A stretch of DNA of 64,000 bases from Pirellula staleyi DSM 6068 (lineage in GTDB: Bacteria > Planctomycetota > Planctomycetia > Pirellulales > Pirellulaceae): the NCBI RefSeq assembly GCF_000025185.1, contig NC_013720.1, forward strand, positions 3,968,001 through 4,032,000, given 5' to 3'. The notes beneath the pieces are model-generated. The model did no database searches. It saw nothing but the letters and a program-made list of their open reading frames with translations, and was not told where the DNA came from. A program made the translations under genes and the position numbers. Position 1 is the stretch's first letter. Every line of letters begins with the position of its first letter. Shown here in pieces: positions 1 through 8,824 of the stretch.

Positions 1-309
1 GTTGGCGCCTTTGGAAAGGGCATCGAGCGTGCTTTCCGCGCCCCGTTGTGTCAGCGTACTGAACATGACGACTGGCAGCTTGGGATAGATCTTACGCAGC
101 TCAACGAGTGTAGAAATGCCGTCCATTTCAGGCATTTCCATGTCGAGTGTGACCAGGTCGGGATTCACTTGCGGGATCTTCGCGAGGGCGATCTTCCCAT
201 TGGGAGCCGTTCCCGCGACCTCCAACTCAGCATCGCTTGCCAGTGCATCCGACAGCAGTCGCCGAATCACGGTTGAGTCATCAACGATGAGAATGCGAAT
301 TCTGCGCAT
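1..309 (-). CDS. cheB: Chemotaxis response regulator CheB, N-terminal part (cut by window edge)
   Basis: The first 103 residues form a response-regulator receiver domain beginning [19 protein letters not shown]. The acidic pair is D10/D11, the phospho-acceptor is D56 in [12 protein letters not shown], and the switch residue lies in VVMFSTLT. The MEMPEMDGI and MFSTLT signatures are those of CheB, the protein-glutamate methylesterase that demethylates chemoreceptors. The C-terminal esterase domain would lie beyond the left edge, so the assignment rests on receiver-domain signatures and on position as last gene of a che operon. Its start is 2 bases after the cheY stop, which implies co-transcription and probably coupled translation. 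Confidence 0.88.
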   Translation of the reverse strand, partial: MRRIRILIVDDSTVIRRLLSDALASDAELEVAGTAPNGKIALAKIPQVNPDLVTLDMEMPEMDGISTLVELRKIYPKLPVVMFSTLTQRGAESTLDALSKGAN

Positions 310-311
310 GA

Positions 312-683
312 CTAGATGCACCCCATTCCCACCATTTGCAATTTTTCTTCGATCGCCACGCGATCGAAAGGTTTCATTACATACTCGTTGACACCTTCGG
401 TGAGCGCTTGCGATACGCGGTCCATTTCAGTTTCGGTTGTAACCATGATGATCGGCATCGCTGCGAATGCTGGATTGGCTCGCACCGAACGAACAAAGGT
501 CAGTCCATCCATAACCGGCATGTTCCAGTCGACGAAGGCAACATCCACTGCCCCATGCAACTGCAGATGGTCGAGCGCTTCACGTCCGTTGCCCGCTTCC
601 GCAACTTCGTACTGCAATTCCCGCATGATATTGCACATGATGCGGCGTATCGTTCGTGAATCATCGATAACTAGAGCTCGCAC
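312..683 (-). CDS. cheY: CheY-like single-domain response regulator
   Basis: A 123-residue stand-alone receiver domain. It has D7/D8 in ALVIDDSRT, phospho-acceptor D52 in [12 protein letters not shown]82/T83 in IIMVTTETE and K104 in YVMKPFD, the full set of catalytic and switch residues. In the chemotaxis pathway this protein takes phosphate from CheA and binds the flagellar switch. It lies between the chemoreceptor gene and cheB on the same strand. A hairpin in the 222-base gap upstream suggests it may be partly uncoupled from the receptor gene. Nothing essential is missing. Confidence 0.9.
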   Translation of the reverse strand: MRALVIDDSRTIRRIMCNIMRELQYEVAEAGNGREALDHLQLHGAVDVAFVDWNMPVMDGLTFVRSVRANPAFAAMPIIMVTTETEMDRVSQALTEGVNEYVMKPFDRVAIEEKLQMVGMGCI

Positions 684-840
684 GGTTGTTTCCTTCGAGA
701 ACAGAGTTGGCTTTGTCGCGGTGAAAAAAATGGCGTCGATAGAGACCCCGACTCGCCGTTTGCCCAGAACGACGAGCCAAAGGCCTCTATCGACACCTGC
801 CCAAAAAATGAAGTCGAGTGACCTCAGCCAGATGTATTGC

Positions 841-889
841 GTGTAGTGTCGAGATCATCGCTTGCTTGCGACGATCTCTATCGCTACAC
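841..889 (-). terminator. Hairpin after the chemoreceptor gene
   Basis: Arms GTGTAG (841-846) and CTACAC (884-889) flank a second stem, 851-860 with 869-878, which has one mismatch and an 8-base loop. It begins 16 bases beyond the receptor stop codon. No clear T-run follows, so it may attenuate transcription or protect the mRNA end rather than terminate fully. The rest of 684-905 shows no gene. Confidence 0.45.
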
Positions 890-905
890 GTCTTTGTGAC
901 TGGCA

Positions 906-2663
906 TTAGTACTTAAACTGTGACACCAAGTGCTGCAGTTCAGCAGCCATTCGCGAGAGTTCGCCAGCTGCCTGCTGTGTGTTGCTCGCACCTTGCGTAG
1001 TGCTTTGTGCAGCCGATGCCACCGCGGTGATGTTCTGTGCAATTTCGCCACTTCCCTTGGAAGCTTCGGCGACATTGCGTCCCATCTCGTTGGCCGTGGC
1101 CGTTTGTTCTTCGACGGCACTAGCGATCGTGTTCGAGATGTCGTTGATCTGGTTGATCACGCCACTGATCTGCTTGATCGCATCGACGGCACCTTTGGTG
1201 TCTCCTTGGATCGCTTCGATCTTGCGGCTGATATCTTCCGTTGCCTTGGCCGTCTCTTTGGCGAGCTCTTTCACTTCGTTGGCCACCACGGCAAAGCCCT
1301 TTCCAGCTTCTCCGGCACGTGCTGCTTCGATCGTGGCATTAAGAGCCAATAGATTCGTTTGTTCGGCGATCGAGGTGATCACCTTTACCACCTTGCCGAT
1401 CTCGGCACTGCTTTCACCAAGCTTGGCGATGGTTGCGTTGGTTGTGTTGGCAATCGTGACAGCTTGCTGCGAGACCTTGGCGGCATCGGTCGCATTCTTG
1501 GCGATCTCACGAATGGCGGAGTTCATTTCTTCGACACCGGTCGAAACGGTTTGAACATTCTTGCTCACTTGCTCCGAAGCGGCCGAGACCACATTGGCTT
1601 GTGACGAGGTCTCTTCAGCGTTCGAGCTCATCTGTGTGCTGACCGACGACAGCTCTTCCGACGCGCCAGCCAAAGCCGAAGCGTTTTGAGCAATCGATGT
1701 CACGCTACGACGGAGGTCGGTGAGAAAACGTGCCAGACCTTCACCCATCTGACCGATCGAATCTTGGCCTTTTACGCTAATTTCGCGTGTCAAATCGCCG
1801 CTGCTGGCAGCCGCCACGACTTCCAACATGCTGTCGACTTTGCGTTTAAGTTCCTCACGAGCAAACACCTGGGCGGTGATATCGGTGGCATATTTCACCA
1901 CCTTAAACGGGCGGCCATTCAGATCGAGAATCGGGTTGTACGATGCTTGAATGTAGATCTCGCGGCCACCTTTGCCGAGTCGCTTGTATTCAGCAGCCTG
2001 GTACTCGCCACGTCCGAGCTTGTTCCAGAACTCTTTGTACTCATGGCTCTGACGGGTCGACTCATCGATGAACATGCTGTGATGACGTCCTTGAATCTCG
2101 CTGAGCGAATAGCCGAGCGTACTCAGGAAGTTCTCGTTGGCCGAGATGATCGTGCCATCCATTTTGAATTCAATCACCGCTTGCGATTTACTAATGGCCG
2201 AGATCTGTCCTTGGTAATCGGCGTTTTGCAGCTTCTGTGCGGTGATGTTCGTGGCATATTTCACCACTTTGAATGGACGGCCTTCGCGATCGAGGATCGG
2301 GTTATACGAAGCCTGAATCCAAACTTCGCTTCCACCTTTACCGATGCGCTTGTATTCGGCGGCCTGATACTCGCCACGACCGAGCTTGTTCCAGAATTCC
2401 TTGTACTCGTAGCTCTGGCGATGACTTTCTTCGACAAACATGCTGTGATGCTTGCCTTGGATTTCTTCGAGGTTATAGCCGAGTGTCGACAGAAAGTTAG
2501 CGTTCGCCATCAAGATCGTTCCATCGAGGGCAAACTCGATGACGGCTTGCGAGCGACCGATCGCCGCTACTTGACCGGCGTAGTCGACATTAAGCTGCTC
2601 GACATTCGACGTTTTGCTTTTGGTTTTCGATGGGGTGTTGCGAGTGCGGACGAGAGTAGCCAT
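906..2663 (-). CDS. Soluble methyl-accepting chemotaxis protein with tandem duplicated PAS domains
   Basis: 585 residues without a membrane segment. PAS1 spans about 26-145 and PAS2 about 149-265. They are nearly identical copies offset by 122 residues, sharing [20 protein letters not shown] and [14 protein letters not shown]-like linker follows at about 268-320, then a methyl-accepting coiled coil whose hairpin tip (residues 434-451, [19 protein letters not shown]) is the universal CheA/CheW contact. The protein ends LVSQFKY, so it lacks the CheR/CheB-tethering pentapeptide. As a cytoplasmic PAS receptor it probably senses an internal cue such as redox state or a bound small molecule; the ligand is not evident. 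It lies between cheW and cheY, so it is probably the dedicated receptor of this CheA. Confidence 0.93.
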   Translation of the reverse strand: MATLVRTRNTPSKTKSKTSNVEQLNVDYAGQVAAIGRSQAVIEFALDGTILMANANFLSTLGYNLEEIQGKHHSMFVEESHRQSYEYKEFWNKLGRGEYQAAEYKRIGKGGSEVWIQASYNPILDREGRPFKVVKYATNITAQKLQNADYQGQISAISKSQAVIEFKMDGTIISANENFLSTLGYSLSEIQGRHHSMFIDESTRQSHEYKEFWNKLGRGEYQAAEYKRLGKGGREIYIQASYNPILDLNGRPFKVVKYATDITAQVFAREELKRKVDSMLEVVAAASSGDLTREISVKGQDSIGQMGEGLARFLTDLRRSVTSIAQNASALAGASEELSSVSTQMSSNAEETSSQANVVSAASEQVSKNVQTVSTGVEEMNSAIREIAKNATDAAKVSQQAVTIANTTNATIAKLGESSAEIGKVVKVITSIAEQTNLLALNATIEAARAGEAGKGFAVVANEVKELAKETAKATEDISRKIEAIQGDTKGAVDAIKQISGVINQINDISNTIASAVEEQTATANEMGRNVAEASKGSGEIAQNITAVASAAQSTTQGASNTQQAAGELSRMAAELQHLVSQFKY

Positions 2664-2733
2664 GAATGAGCCCTTTGATTGTTACAGCCGATAAGCAAAG
2701 AAAAGAGAAAGTAGACGAGGGTTAGCGATCGTG

Positions 2734-3177
2734 TTAGTTACGAGACTCTGCCGACAGTTCTAAGACGCGATGCGTCTCGAGGAGCAGTAGCAAGCGATCT
2801 TTCATTTTGTAGGCGCCGCCGATCATGTCGCGGACTTCGCCCCGCAACGTCTCGGGAGGTCGTTCAAAACTGTCGGAGTCGACCTTTTGAACATCGCCAA
2901 TTTGATCGACGAGCAGACTGACAGCTCCTTCGTCGCTACGAACCACCACATTCATAGGGAGCCGATCCGAGGAACGCTCGGTCATCCCCAGTCGCTTGCG
3001 TAGATCAATCGCTGTCACGATTTGGCCACGCAGATTAATCAGCCCACTCACCGCGTCTGGAGCGAGTGGAACACGTGTCATTTCTTGGTAACGAATCACT
3101 TCCTGAACGGTGTGAACGTCGACACCGAAAAGTTGATCGTCGAGAAAGAACGTGCAAAGTTGTCGTGCCGTGTTCAT
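2734..3177 (-). CDS. cheW: Chemotaxis coupling protein CheW
   Basis: A 147-residue single CheW domain (CTFFLDDQLFGVDVHTVQEV, then GLINLRGQIVTAIDLRKRLG, then SLLVDQIGDVQKV). It bridges chemoreceptor tips to CheA. Its start codon overlaps the cheA stop by 4 bases (ATGA), so translation is coupled. The chemoreceptor gene follows on the same strand after about 70 bases. Length and motifs are ordinary for the family. Confidence 0.93.
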   Translation of the reverse strand: MNTARQLCTFFLDDQLFGVDVHTVQEVIRYQEMTRVPLAPDAVSGLINLRGQIVTAIDLRKRLGMTERSSDRLPMNVVVRSDEGAVSLLVDQIGDVQKVDSDSFERPPETLRGEVRDMIGGAYKMKDRLLLLLETHRVLELSAESRN

Positions 3178-5462
3178 GAGTGGACTCCTGTCCCGACCAA
3201 GTCGCTACCAAAATTAAACTGTGGATCGATCTGGCGAATGATGGCCGGGAGGTCGAGCAGGTCGGTCACATGGTCTTGAATGACTGCAGTTCCCAAGAGT
3301 CCTGACCGCCGACAGCGGCGAATGTTTTCGACTTGGGTTTCGACGATGTCGACAATGCGATCGACCACCAGGCCGACGCTGTGACCTCGTTCGGTATAGA
3401 CAATCACTTGCAGCGGCATCTCATCCAGCAGTTCGCAAGGCACAACGCCGAGCACGTTACTGAGTCGTACCAGCGGCAAAATATCTCCTCGATATTGCAC
3501 CACCTCTTGATGGTCGGCATGTTCGATCAGTGCGGGATCGATCTTTTCGAGTCGCTCGACTAGTGATATCGGAAGTGCGTAACGCTGCGTGGGGCCAATG
3601 CCGAGCACTAGGAGCGTTTGACGAGCCTCGCGCGCCTCTTGTCCGCGTGCTTGGCTTTCGGTTCGGTTGCGGTCGTGCGATTCCGCGATCACATGGGCGG
3701 AGTGAGCAAGTCCGAGCACGTCGAGGATGAGCGCGACTTTGCCATCTCCCATGATTGTGGTGCCGGAGTAGACCGAAACCGATTTCAGCTGTTTACTGAG
3801 CGGTTTAACGACGATTTCTTCCGTGTCGTTGATTCGATCGACGACCAGTCCGAATTGACGATCGTCGGCTCGTAGCACCACGATGTTGGTGGCATCGAGT
3901 GAAGTCGGACGCAGGTGGCCTGCATCACCGATCTGTAGTTCGCGGCGCAGATAGACCAGTGGTAAGAGTCGACCACGGAGCCGATAAACGGGAGCTCCTT
4001 GAATCCATTCGATCTCGCTCCGGGTTTGTTCCCCTTCGAGCCGGACAAGTTCCAAGAGGTTCACTTGCGGAATCGCATATCGATCGCCATCAGCGGTGAC
4101 GATCAGCGCGGGGATAATGGCGAGCGTCAGTGGAATCTTGATCTTGATGTTCGTACCAAGACCTGCTTGCGTTTGGAGATCGACCGTTCCGCCAATCTTT
4201 TCGATGTTGGTCTTCACTACATCCATGCCGACGCCTCGCCCCGAGACGTTCGAAATTTTTTCGGCTGTCGAGAAGCCTGGCAGGAAGATCAGCTGCGCGA
4301 TGTCGCGATCGGCCAGTCGAGCAGCTTGTTCGGAAGTGATGAGCCCCCGCTCGAGCCCTTTTTGTTTGATCCGCTCGAGGTTAAGTCCGGCTCCGTCATC
4401 GATGATTTCGATATTCACCTGTCCACCTTCGTGGAAGGCTCGCAGTAGTAAGCAACCTTCAGCTGCTTTGCCTCGTGCGATGCGCGTTTCAGCCGTTTCG
4501 ATACCGTGATCGACTGTGTTGCGGACCAGGTGAGTGAGTGGATCTTTGATCGCCTCGATGATCGTTTTGTCGAGCTCGGTCTCTTTCCCTTCCATTTCGA
4601 TGCGGACTTGTTTGCCGCAAATTGCTGCGAGATCCCGCACCATGCGAGGGAACTTACTCCATACATTTCCGATCGGCTGCATGCGGGTTTTCATTACCCC
4701 TTCTTGCAGTTCGGTGGTGATAAGGTTCAGCCGCTGCGAGGTGCTTTGCAGTCCGCTGTCTTCGATGTTGCTCGTGTACTGCAAGATTTGATTGCGAGCG
4801 AGTACGAGTTCTCCGACACGCGTCATCAGCTTATCAAGGAGGGCAACATCCACCCGAATGGTACTGTCCGAGACGTTGCTGGTGCGAGCATCGGCAGCAG
4901 AGGGATGCTTGCTGTTTCCTCGTTCGCTGTCACAGGCTTGAGGTCGGGCAGATTCGTGCGGTGCTTCCTCAGCATGCGCTGCTGTTGATGCGTCAACCGT
5001 GCCTTGCTGAGCTGTGCCGACCAACTCGACAATCTCGTCGAGAAGTGGCATCGGCGCGGGTTCATGAGCAGGGGGCTGGCTATCTTGCAGCGAGCTTAAA
5101 AGCTCAATGACTTCGGTGAAGTCCTCATCCCCTTCGTTTCCCAGGCTCTCGATGCATTCGAGCATGCGTCGCACTGCATCTACGAGCGAGAGAAGTCCCG
5201 TAGTGATGACAGGACGGAGGGTGATCTCACCATCGCGCAGTTTGCTGAGGAGGTTCTCGCCGACATGCGAAACCTTCTCGAGCTTTCCAAAGCCGAGGAA
5301 ACCGCACGTCCCTTTGATGGTGTGAATCGTGCGGAAAATGCTGCTAAGTAGTTCTTTTGAGTGAGGGTTTTGCTCGAGCGCTACGAGATCGCGATCGAGT
5401 TGATCCAGGCTTTCGTGGCTCTCCACGAGGAAGTCGTTGATGATGGCTTGTGACTCTTCCAT
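3174..5462 (-). CDS. cheA: Chemotaxis histidine kinase CheA with two C-terminal CheW-like domains
   Basis: 762 residues. The Hpt (P1) domain at 1-105 has phospho-accepting H47 in IFRTIHTIKGTCGF. A Pro/Ala-rich linker (about 128-200) replaces a recognisable P2 domain. The P3 dimerisation helices (about 202-265) are followed by the ATPase domain with N box HLVRNTVDHGIE (311-322), G1 DDGAGL (355-360) and G2 SGRGVGMDVV (407-416). Two CheW-like modules follow, one at about 455-590 and one at about 610-745 (RYALPISLVERLEKI, GLVVDRIVDIVETQ). It phosphorylates CheY and CheB in response to receptors. It is first gene of the operon; the leader to its right is described separately. Confidence 0.94.
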   Translation of the reverse strand: MEESQAIINDFLVESHESLDQLDRDLVALEQNPHSKELLSSIFRTIHTIKGTCGFLGFGKLEKVSHVGENLLSKLRDGEITLRPVITTGLLSLVDAVRRMLECIESLGNEGDEDFTEVIELLSSLQDSQPPAHEPAPMPLLDEIVELVGTAQQGTVDASTAAHAEEAPHESARPQACDSERGNSKHPSAADARTSNVSDSTIRVDVALLDKLMTRVGELVLARNQILQYTSNIEDSGLQSTSQRLNLITTELQEGVMKTRMQPIGNVWSKFPRMVRDLAAICGKQVRIEMEGKETELDKTIIEAIKDPLTHLVRNTVDHGIETAETRIARGKAAEGCLLLRAFHEGGQVNIEIIDDGAGLNLERIKQKGLERGLITSEQAARLADRDIAQLIFLPGFSTAEKISNVSGRGVGMDVVKTNIEKIGGTVDLQTQAGLGTNIKIKIPLTLAIIPALIVTADGDRYAIPQVNLLELVRLEGEQTRSEIEWIQGAPVYRLRGRLLPLVYLRRELQIGDAGHLRPTSLDATNIVVLRADDRQFGLVVDRINDTEEIVVKPLSKQLKSVSVYSGTTIMGDGKVALILDVLGLAHSAHVIAESHDRNRTESQARGQEAREARQTLLVLGIGPTQRYALPISLVERLEKIDPALIEHADHQEVVQYRGDILPLVRLSNVLGVVPCELLDEMPLQVIVYTERGHSVGLVVDRIVDIVETQVENIRRCRRSGLLGTAVIQDHVTDLLDLPAIIRQIDPQFNFGSDLVGTGVHS

Positions 5463-5884
5463 TGACTCGTCCTTAGCGCTTCTTATTGGTGGTTAGCTGA
5501 TACCCCAACTCGCCTAGAGAGGAGCGGTTTGCTCTCTGCTAGGTGTCACCGGTAACGCCGACCGCAAAGCTTGTGTACATGTAGATGCCTCACTAATAAG
5601 AAATGCCAAGCAGTGATTTCCCGTGCGGTTATAGGTACTTTCCTTAGGGGTTTCCTTGAAGCGAGTGCTAAGCGACATCCGAAGAGTGCAGGGACATTCG
5701 ATCGTGCGCGTTGCAATTTCGAGCAACTCGGTCTCGTCGAAAGAAACTTCTCTCGTTAGATTCAAATCTTTCAAACATCCTCAACTGCGATTTGGGGATT
5801 ACTACGCTTGTAGCGGAGCAAAATTAGTACGTAAACGTACAAACACAGCGCGAGGTGGCTCGCAACTACTGAAGCTTGGCAGCC
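5463..5884. promoter_or_regulatory. Divergent intergenic region between cheA and the sensor kinase
   Basis: About 420 bases without a credible gene, holding the promoters of the leftward che operon and the rightward two-component pair. I could not assign a -35/-10 or sigma-54 site with confidence. On the cheA side there is an imperfect hairpin at 5513-5543 (CCTAG paired with CTAGG, then AGA with TCT and GAGC with GCTC, each side carrying one bulged base). It sits 50-80 bases upstream of the cheA start and could be a leader structure. Confidence 0.45.
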
Positions 5885-8146
5885 ATGGATCTGGACTCTT
5901 TTTCGGTAAACGACTCAACGGCCCATCGCGCTCTGTTAGCGACTGGGACGGGCATTTGGAAATGGTGTCTTGTCGAGCGATGCGAGCACTGGCACGCTTC
6001 GCTACGAAAGGCACTGGAGCCCTGCTTTTCTATTCCGATCTCCGACACTCCGAGTCTTTTCTCTCTGCTGCATCCGCGCAGTGCCCAACTCCTCCGTGAT
6101 TCACTCACGCAGATCGAGCGGAACGATGAGTCAATCGACCTGACGCTCGATCTCGAATGTTCTGCTTCACACGGAACTCAGTTACGGCTTCAGGCGGGTA
6201 TTGACCCCCAGGATAGGCGGCAGGTTTGGGCGGTCTGCCATGTAGCGAAGAATTCGGTCGGGGCCGAATTGGAACGGGATACTTCGCTCGATGTGTTTGC
6301 GTCGATCATCGACTGTGCGGTAGATGCGATTATCAGTAAGTCGGTCGATGGCACGATTCGAACTTGGAACACTGGAGCCGAGCATCTGTTTGGCTATCGT
6401 GCCGAGGAAGTGATTGGTAAGCCGATCACTCTGCTCATTCCGCCAGATCGCCTGAATGAGGAGGAGGACATCCTCCGGCGCATCTGGCGCGGCGAACGGG
6501 TGCTTAACTTTGAGTCGATTCGACGACGCAAGGATGGGACGGACGTCAACGTCTCGCTAACGATCTCCCCGATCAAAAATCAGGCGGGAGTGATCATTGG
6601 GGCATCGAAGGTCGTTCGTAATATCACCGAGCAGGTGAAAACCGAAGCCAAGCTGCGTGAAAGTGAAGAGCGTTTTCGCATCTTGTTTGAATCATCCCCG
6701 ACCGCGATCTTGCTTTCGAATGATCGAGCAGAATACATCGATGCCAATCCAGCCTATGAACAGATCTCTGGATACACTGCCGAGGAACTGTACGGCAAGA
6801 CGGCAATTGATCTAGGAACGCTGCCACCTGACAGCGACTTTCAGACGCATGCGATGGAGCAACTCAATGCCACGGGGCGTCTGGATAACATCGAGGTTAC
6901 AGGGCCTACGAAATACGGCAACCTGATAACCGTTTTGTTCTCGACGCGCGAGATTGAAGTCGCTGGGCGGCGCGAATTCTTGACCGTGCTGCTCGACATC
7001 AGTGAGCGAGTCCGAGCGGAAGCTGCACTCCGCAAGAGTGAAGAGCGACTTGCGGAAGCGCAGCGCATCGCGCACTTAGGGGACTGGAGCTGGAACACGT
7101 TGACCGATGAGATTCACTGGAGTGATGAGGTGTATCGCATTTTTGGCCACGAGCCAAAATCGTTCACTCCCCGATTCCGGCACGAATTCATCCAGGCTGT
7201 TCATGCTGAAGACCAGACGCGTGTCGCCTCCGCGATGTTTGAATCGCTCGAGAATAAAGAGCGGTTTTCGATCGAACATCGGATTCATCAGGTGGATGGT
7301 ACGGAGCGGTTCGTTCGGCTCGTGGGGCAAGTGACCCAGGACCCGGCAGAGTCGGCATTCGTGCTGCTGGGAACGATTCAGGACATTACCGACCTGAAGA
7401 ACGCTGAGCAGCAAGCGATGGTGCTACGGAATCAAGTGGCACATGCCGGACGCATTGCCACGATGGGAGAGATGGCCGCAGGGATTGCTCACGAACTGAA
7501 TCAGCCTCTCTCGGCGATCGAACTGTATGCGGAAGGATGCCAGCGAGCACTGGAAATGGGAGTATTGTCGACGGAAGAGCAACTTTCGAAGCTGGTCGAG
7601 ATTGCCAGCCTGGCGGATCGTTGCGGCGAGATTATTCGTCGGCTTCGTTTGTTCGCGATGAACAGGGATTCGAATTGGTCGCCAATTGACTTAACCGAAG
7701 TTGTGAAGGCGTCGATCGAATTCATGGGGTATGAGTTGCAGAAATCGCAAACGCGATGCGTGGTGCAGATTTCTGAGGAACCGCTTCTTGTGAGCGCCGA
7801 TTCGATTGAACTGCAGCAGGTTTTTTTGAACCTGATTAAGAATGCGATTGAGTCGCAGGAACTTTCTAATCCCAAAGATCGTCGAATTGAAATCATTGTC
7901 AAAGCCAGTACCGACAAACGAATCTCCGTGATCATTCGTGATAATGGATGTGGGATGCAGCCCCATCAACTCGCGCGCATCTTCAATCCGTTCTACACCA
8001 CGAAGAGTGCAGGCTTGGGGATGGGACTCAAAATTTGTCAAACGATCATTCGATCGTTGCGAGGCGAGATTGTTTGTCAGTCGGAACCTGGTGTCGGAAC
8101 AACTTTTGAGATTGTGTTGCCGGTCGTAAGGAGACGCATGAAGTGA
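5885..8146 (+). CDS. Multi-PAS sensor histidine kinase, FixL/TodS type
   Basis: 753 residues from this ATG; a TTG three codons upstream is the alternative start. No membrane segment is seen, so the kinase is probably cytoplasmic. The domains are a divergent N-terminal PAS-like region (about 10-125), PAS at about 135-255, PAS at about 258-380 and PAS (PAS_3 type) at about 390-505. The HisKA domain has H536 in GIAHELNQPLSAIE. The ATPase has N box FLNLIKNAIESQE, G1 RDNGCGM and G2 GLGMGLKICQTI. The HELNQPLSAIE motif marks the FixL/DctB-like kinases. The second PAS resembles FixL but shows no histidine where FixL binds haem, so oxygen sensing is not supported. It overlaps its response regulator by 4 bases. 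Confidence 0.9.
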   Translation: MDLDSFSVNDSTAHRALLATGTGIWKWCLVERCEHWHASLRKALEPCFSIPISDTPSLFSLLHPRSAQLLRDSLTQIERNDESIDLTLDLECSASHGTQLRLQAGIDPQDRRQVWAVCHVAKNSVGAELERDTSLDVFASIIDCAVDAIISKSVDGTIRTWNTGAEHLFGYRAEEVIGKPITLLIPPDRLNEEEDILRRIWRGERVLNFESIRRRKDGTDVNVSLTISPIKNQAGVIIGASKVVRNITEQVKTEAKLRESEERFRILFESSPTAILLSNDRAEYIDANPAYEQISGYTAEELYGKTAIDLGTLPPDSDFQTHAMEQLNATGRLDNIEVTGPTKYGNLITVLFSTREIEVAGRREFLTVLLDISERVRAEAALRKSEERLAEAQRIAHLGDWSWNTLTDEIHWSDEVYRIFGHEPKSFTPRFRHEFIQAVHAEDQTRVASAMFESLENKERFSIEHRIHQVDGTERFVRLVGQVTQDPAESAFVLLGTIQDITDLKNAEQQAMVLRNQVAHAGRIATMGEMAAGIAHELNQPLSAIELYAEGCQRALEMGVLSTEEQLSKLVEIASLADRCGEIIRRLRLFAMNRDSNWSPIDLTEVVKASIEFMGYELQKSQTRCVVQISEEPLLVSADSIELQQVFLNLIKNAIESQELSNPKDRRIEIIVKASTDKRISVIIRDNGCGMQPHQLARIFNPFYTTKSAGLGMGLKICQTIIRSLRGEIVCQSEPGVGTTFEIVLPVVRRRMK

Positions 8147-8799
8147 ACTCTAGAGAAGAATTGCAAGTCGATGTCCATGTGATCGATGACGACAAAGATG
8201 TGCGAAACTCGGTCGACTGGACACTACGGTCGGTGGGGTACAACGTGGATGTGCACTCCGATCCAGAGGAGTTCCTCAAGACGTTTCAGCCGAAGTGCCC
8301 GAGTTGCTTGGTAGTCGACCTGCTCCTACCCGGAATGACCGGTCTGAAGTTGTGCCAGGAACTGCTTGGAAAAAAAGCGAATTGCACTTTTGTGATGCTG
8401 ACCGGGCATGGCGATGTCCCTTCGGCGGTGGAAGCGATGCAGATGGGAGCGGTTGATTTTCTCGAGAAACCTTGCACCCGTCAGAAGCTGATAAATGCTG
8501 TGCAGCGTGCGATTGAACAGCTGCGAATCAAGCATCAAGAGGCGATTGAGAACGAAGAGATTCGTGCGCGACTCGAAAACCTTTCGCCGCGCGAACGGGA
8601 GATTTTTGAGTGGATGGTGGAAGGCTTTGTGACCAAGGAAATCGCTTCGCGTCTCGGCATTAGTACCAAGACGGTGGATGTCCATCGCTCGAAGATTTCG
8701 CAGAAGCTGCGAATCGATTCACCGGCTCAGCTCGGCCATGTGTTTGCCGTGCATCTGCGTGGTCGTGCTGGCCGTAAAAGTGATAAATCGAAGTCGTAA
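8143..8799 (+). CDS. FixJ/LuxR-type response regulator
   Basis: 218 residues. The receiver domain has IDDDKDV (15-21), phospho-acceptor D59 in CLVVDLLLPGMTG, TGHGD and EKPC. A C-terminal LuxR-type helix-turn-helix follows at about 150-200 (LSPREREIFEWMVEGFVTKEIASRLGIS, shortened here to its start: LSPREREIFEWM). The start is GTG, chosen because AAGGAGA lies 8 bases upstream and the GTGA overlap with the kinase stop is typical of coupled two-component pairs. It is probably a transcription activator driven by the upstream kinase; target genes are not evident. It ends only 25 bases from the convergent DAB operon. Confidence 0.92.
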   Translation: MNSREELQVDVHVIDDDKDVRNSVDWTLRSVGYNVDVHSDPEEFLKTFQPKCPSCLVVDLLLPGMTGLKLCQELLGKKANCTFVMLTGHGDVPSAVEAMQMGAVDFLEKPCTRQKLINAVQRAIEQLRIKHQEAIENEEIRARLENLSPREREIFEWMVEGFVTKEIASRLGISTKTVDVHRSKISQKLRIDSPAQLGHVFAVHLRGRAGRKSDKSKS

Positions 8800-8824
8800 G
8801 CACGCGGGGTCTCGTCGTTCAAAA

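Noticed and set aside
1686-2669. Long open frame on the plus strand opposite the chemoreceptor gene
   Set aside because: It is antisense to well-supported PAS and signalling domains, has no family features, and follows from codon bias of the real gene.
6290-6640. Haem-binding oxygen-sensor PAS as in FixL
   Set aside because: The PAS domain is FixL-like overall, but the region where FixL has its haem-binding histidine reads DRLNEEEDILRR, with no histidine.
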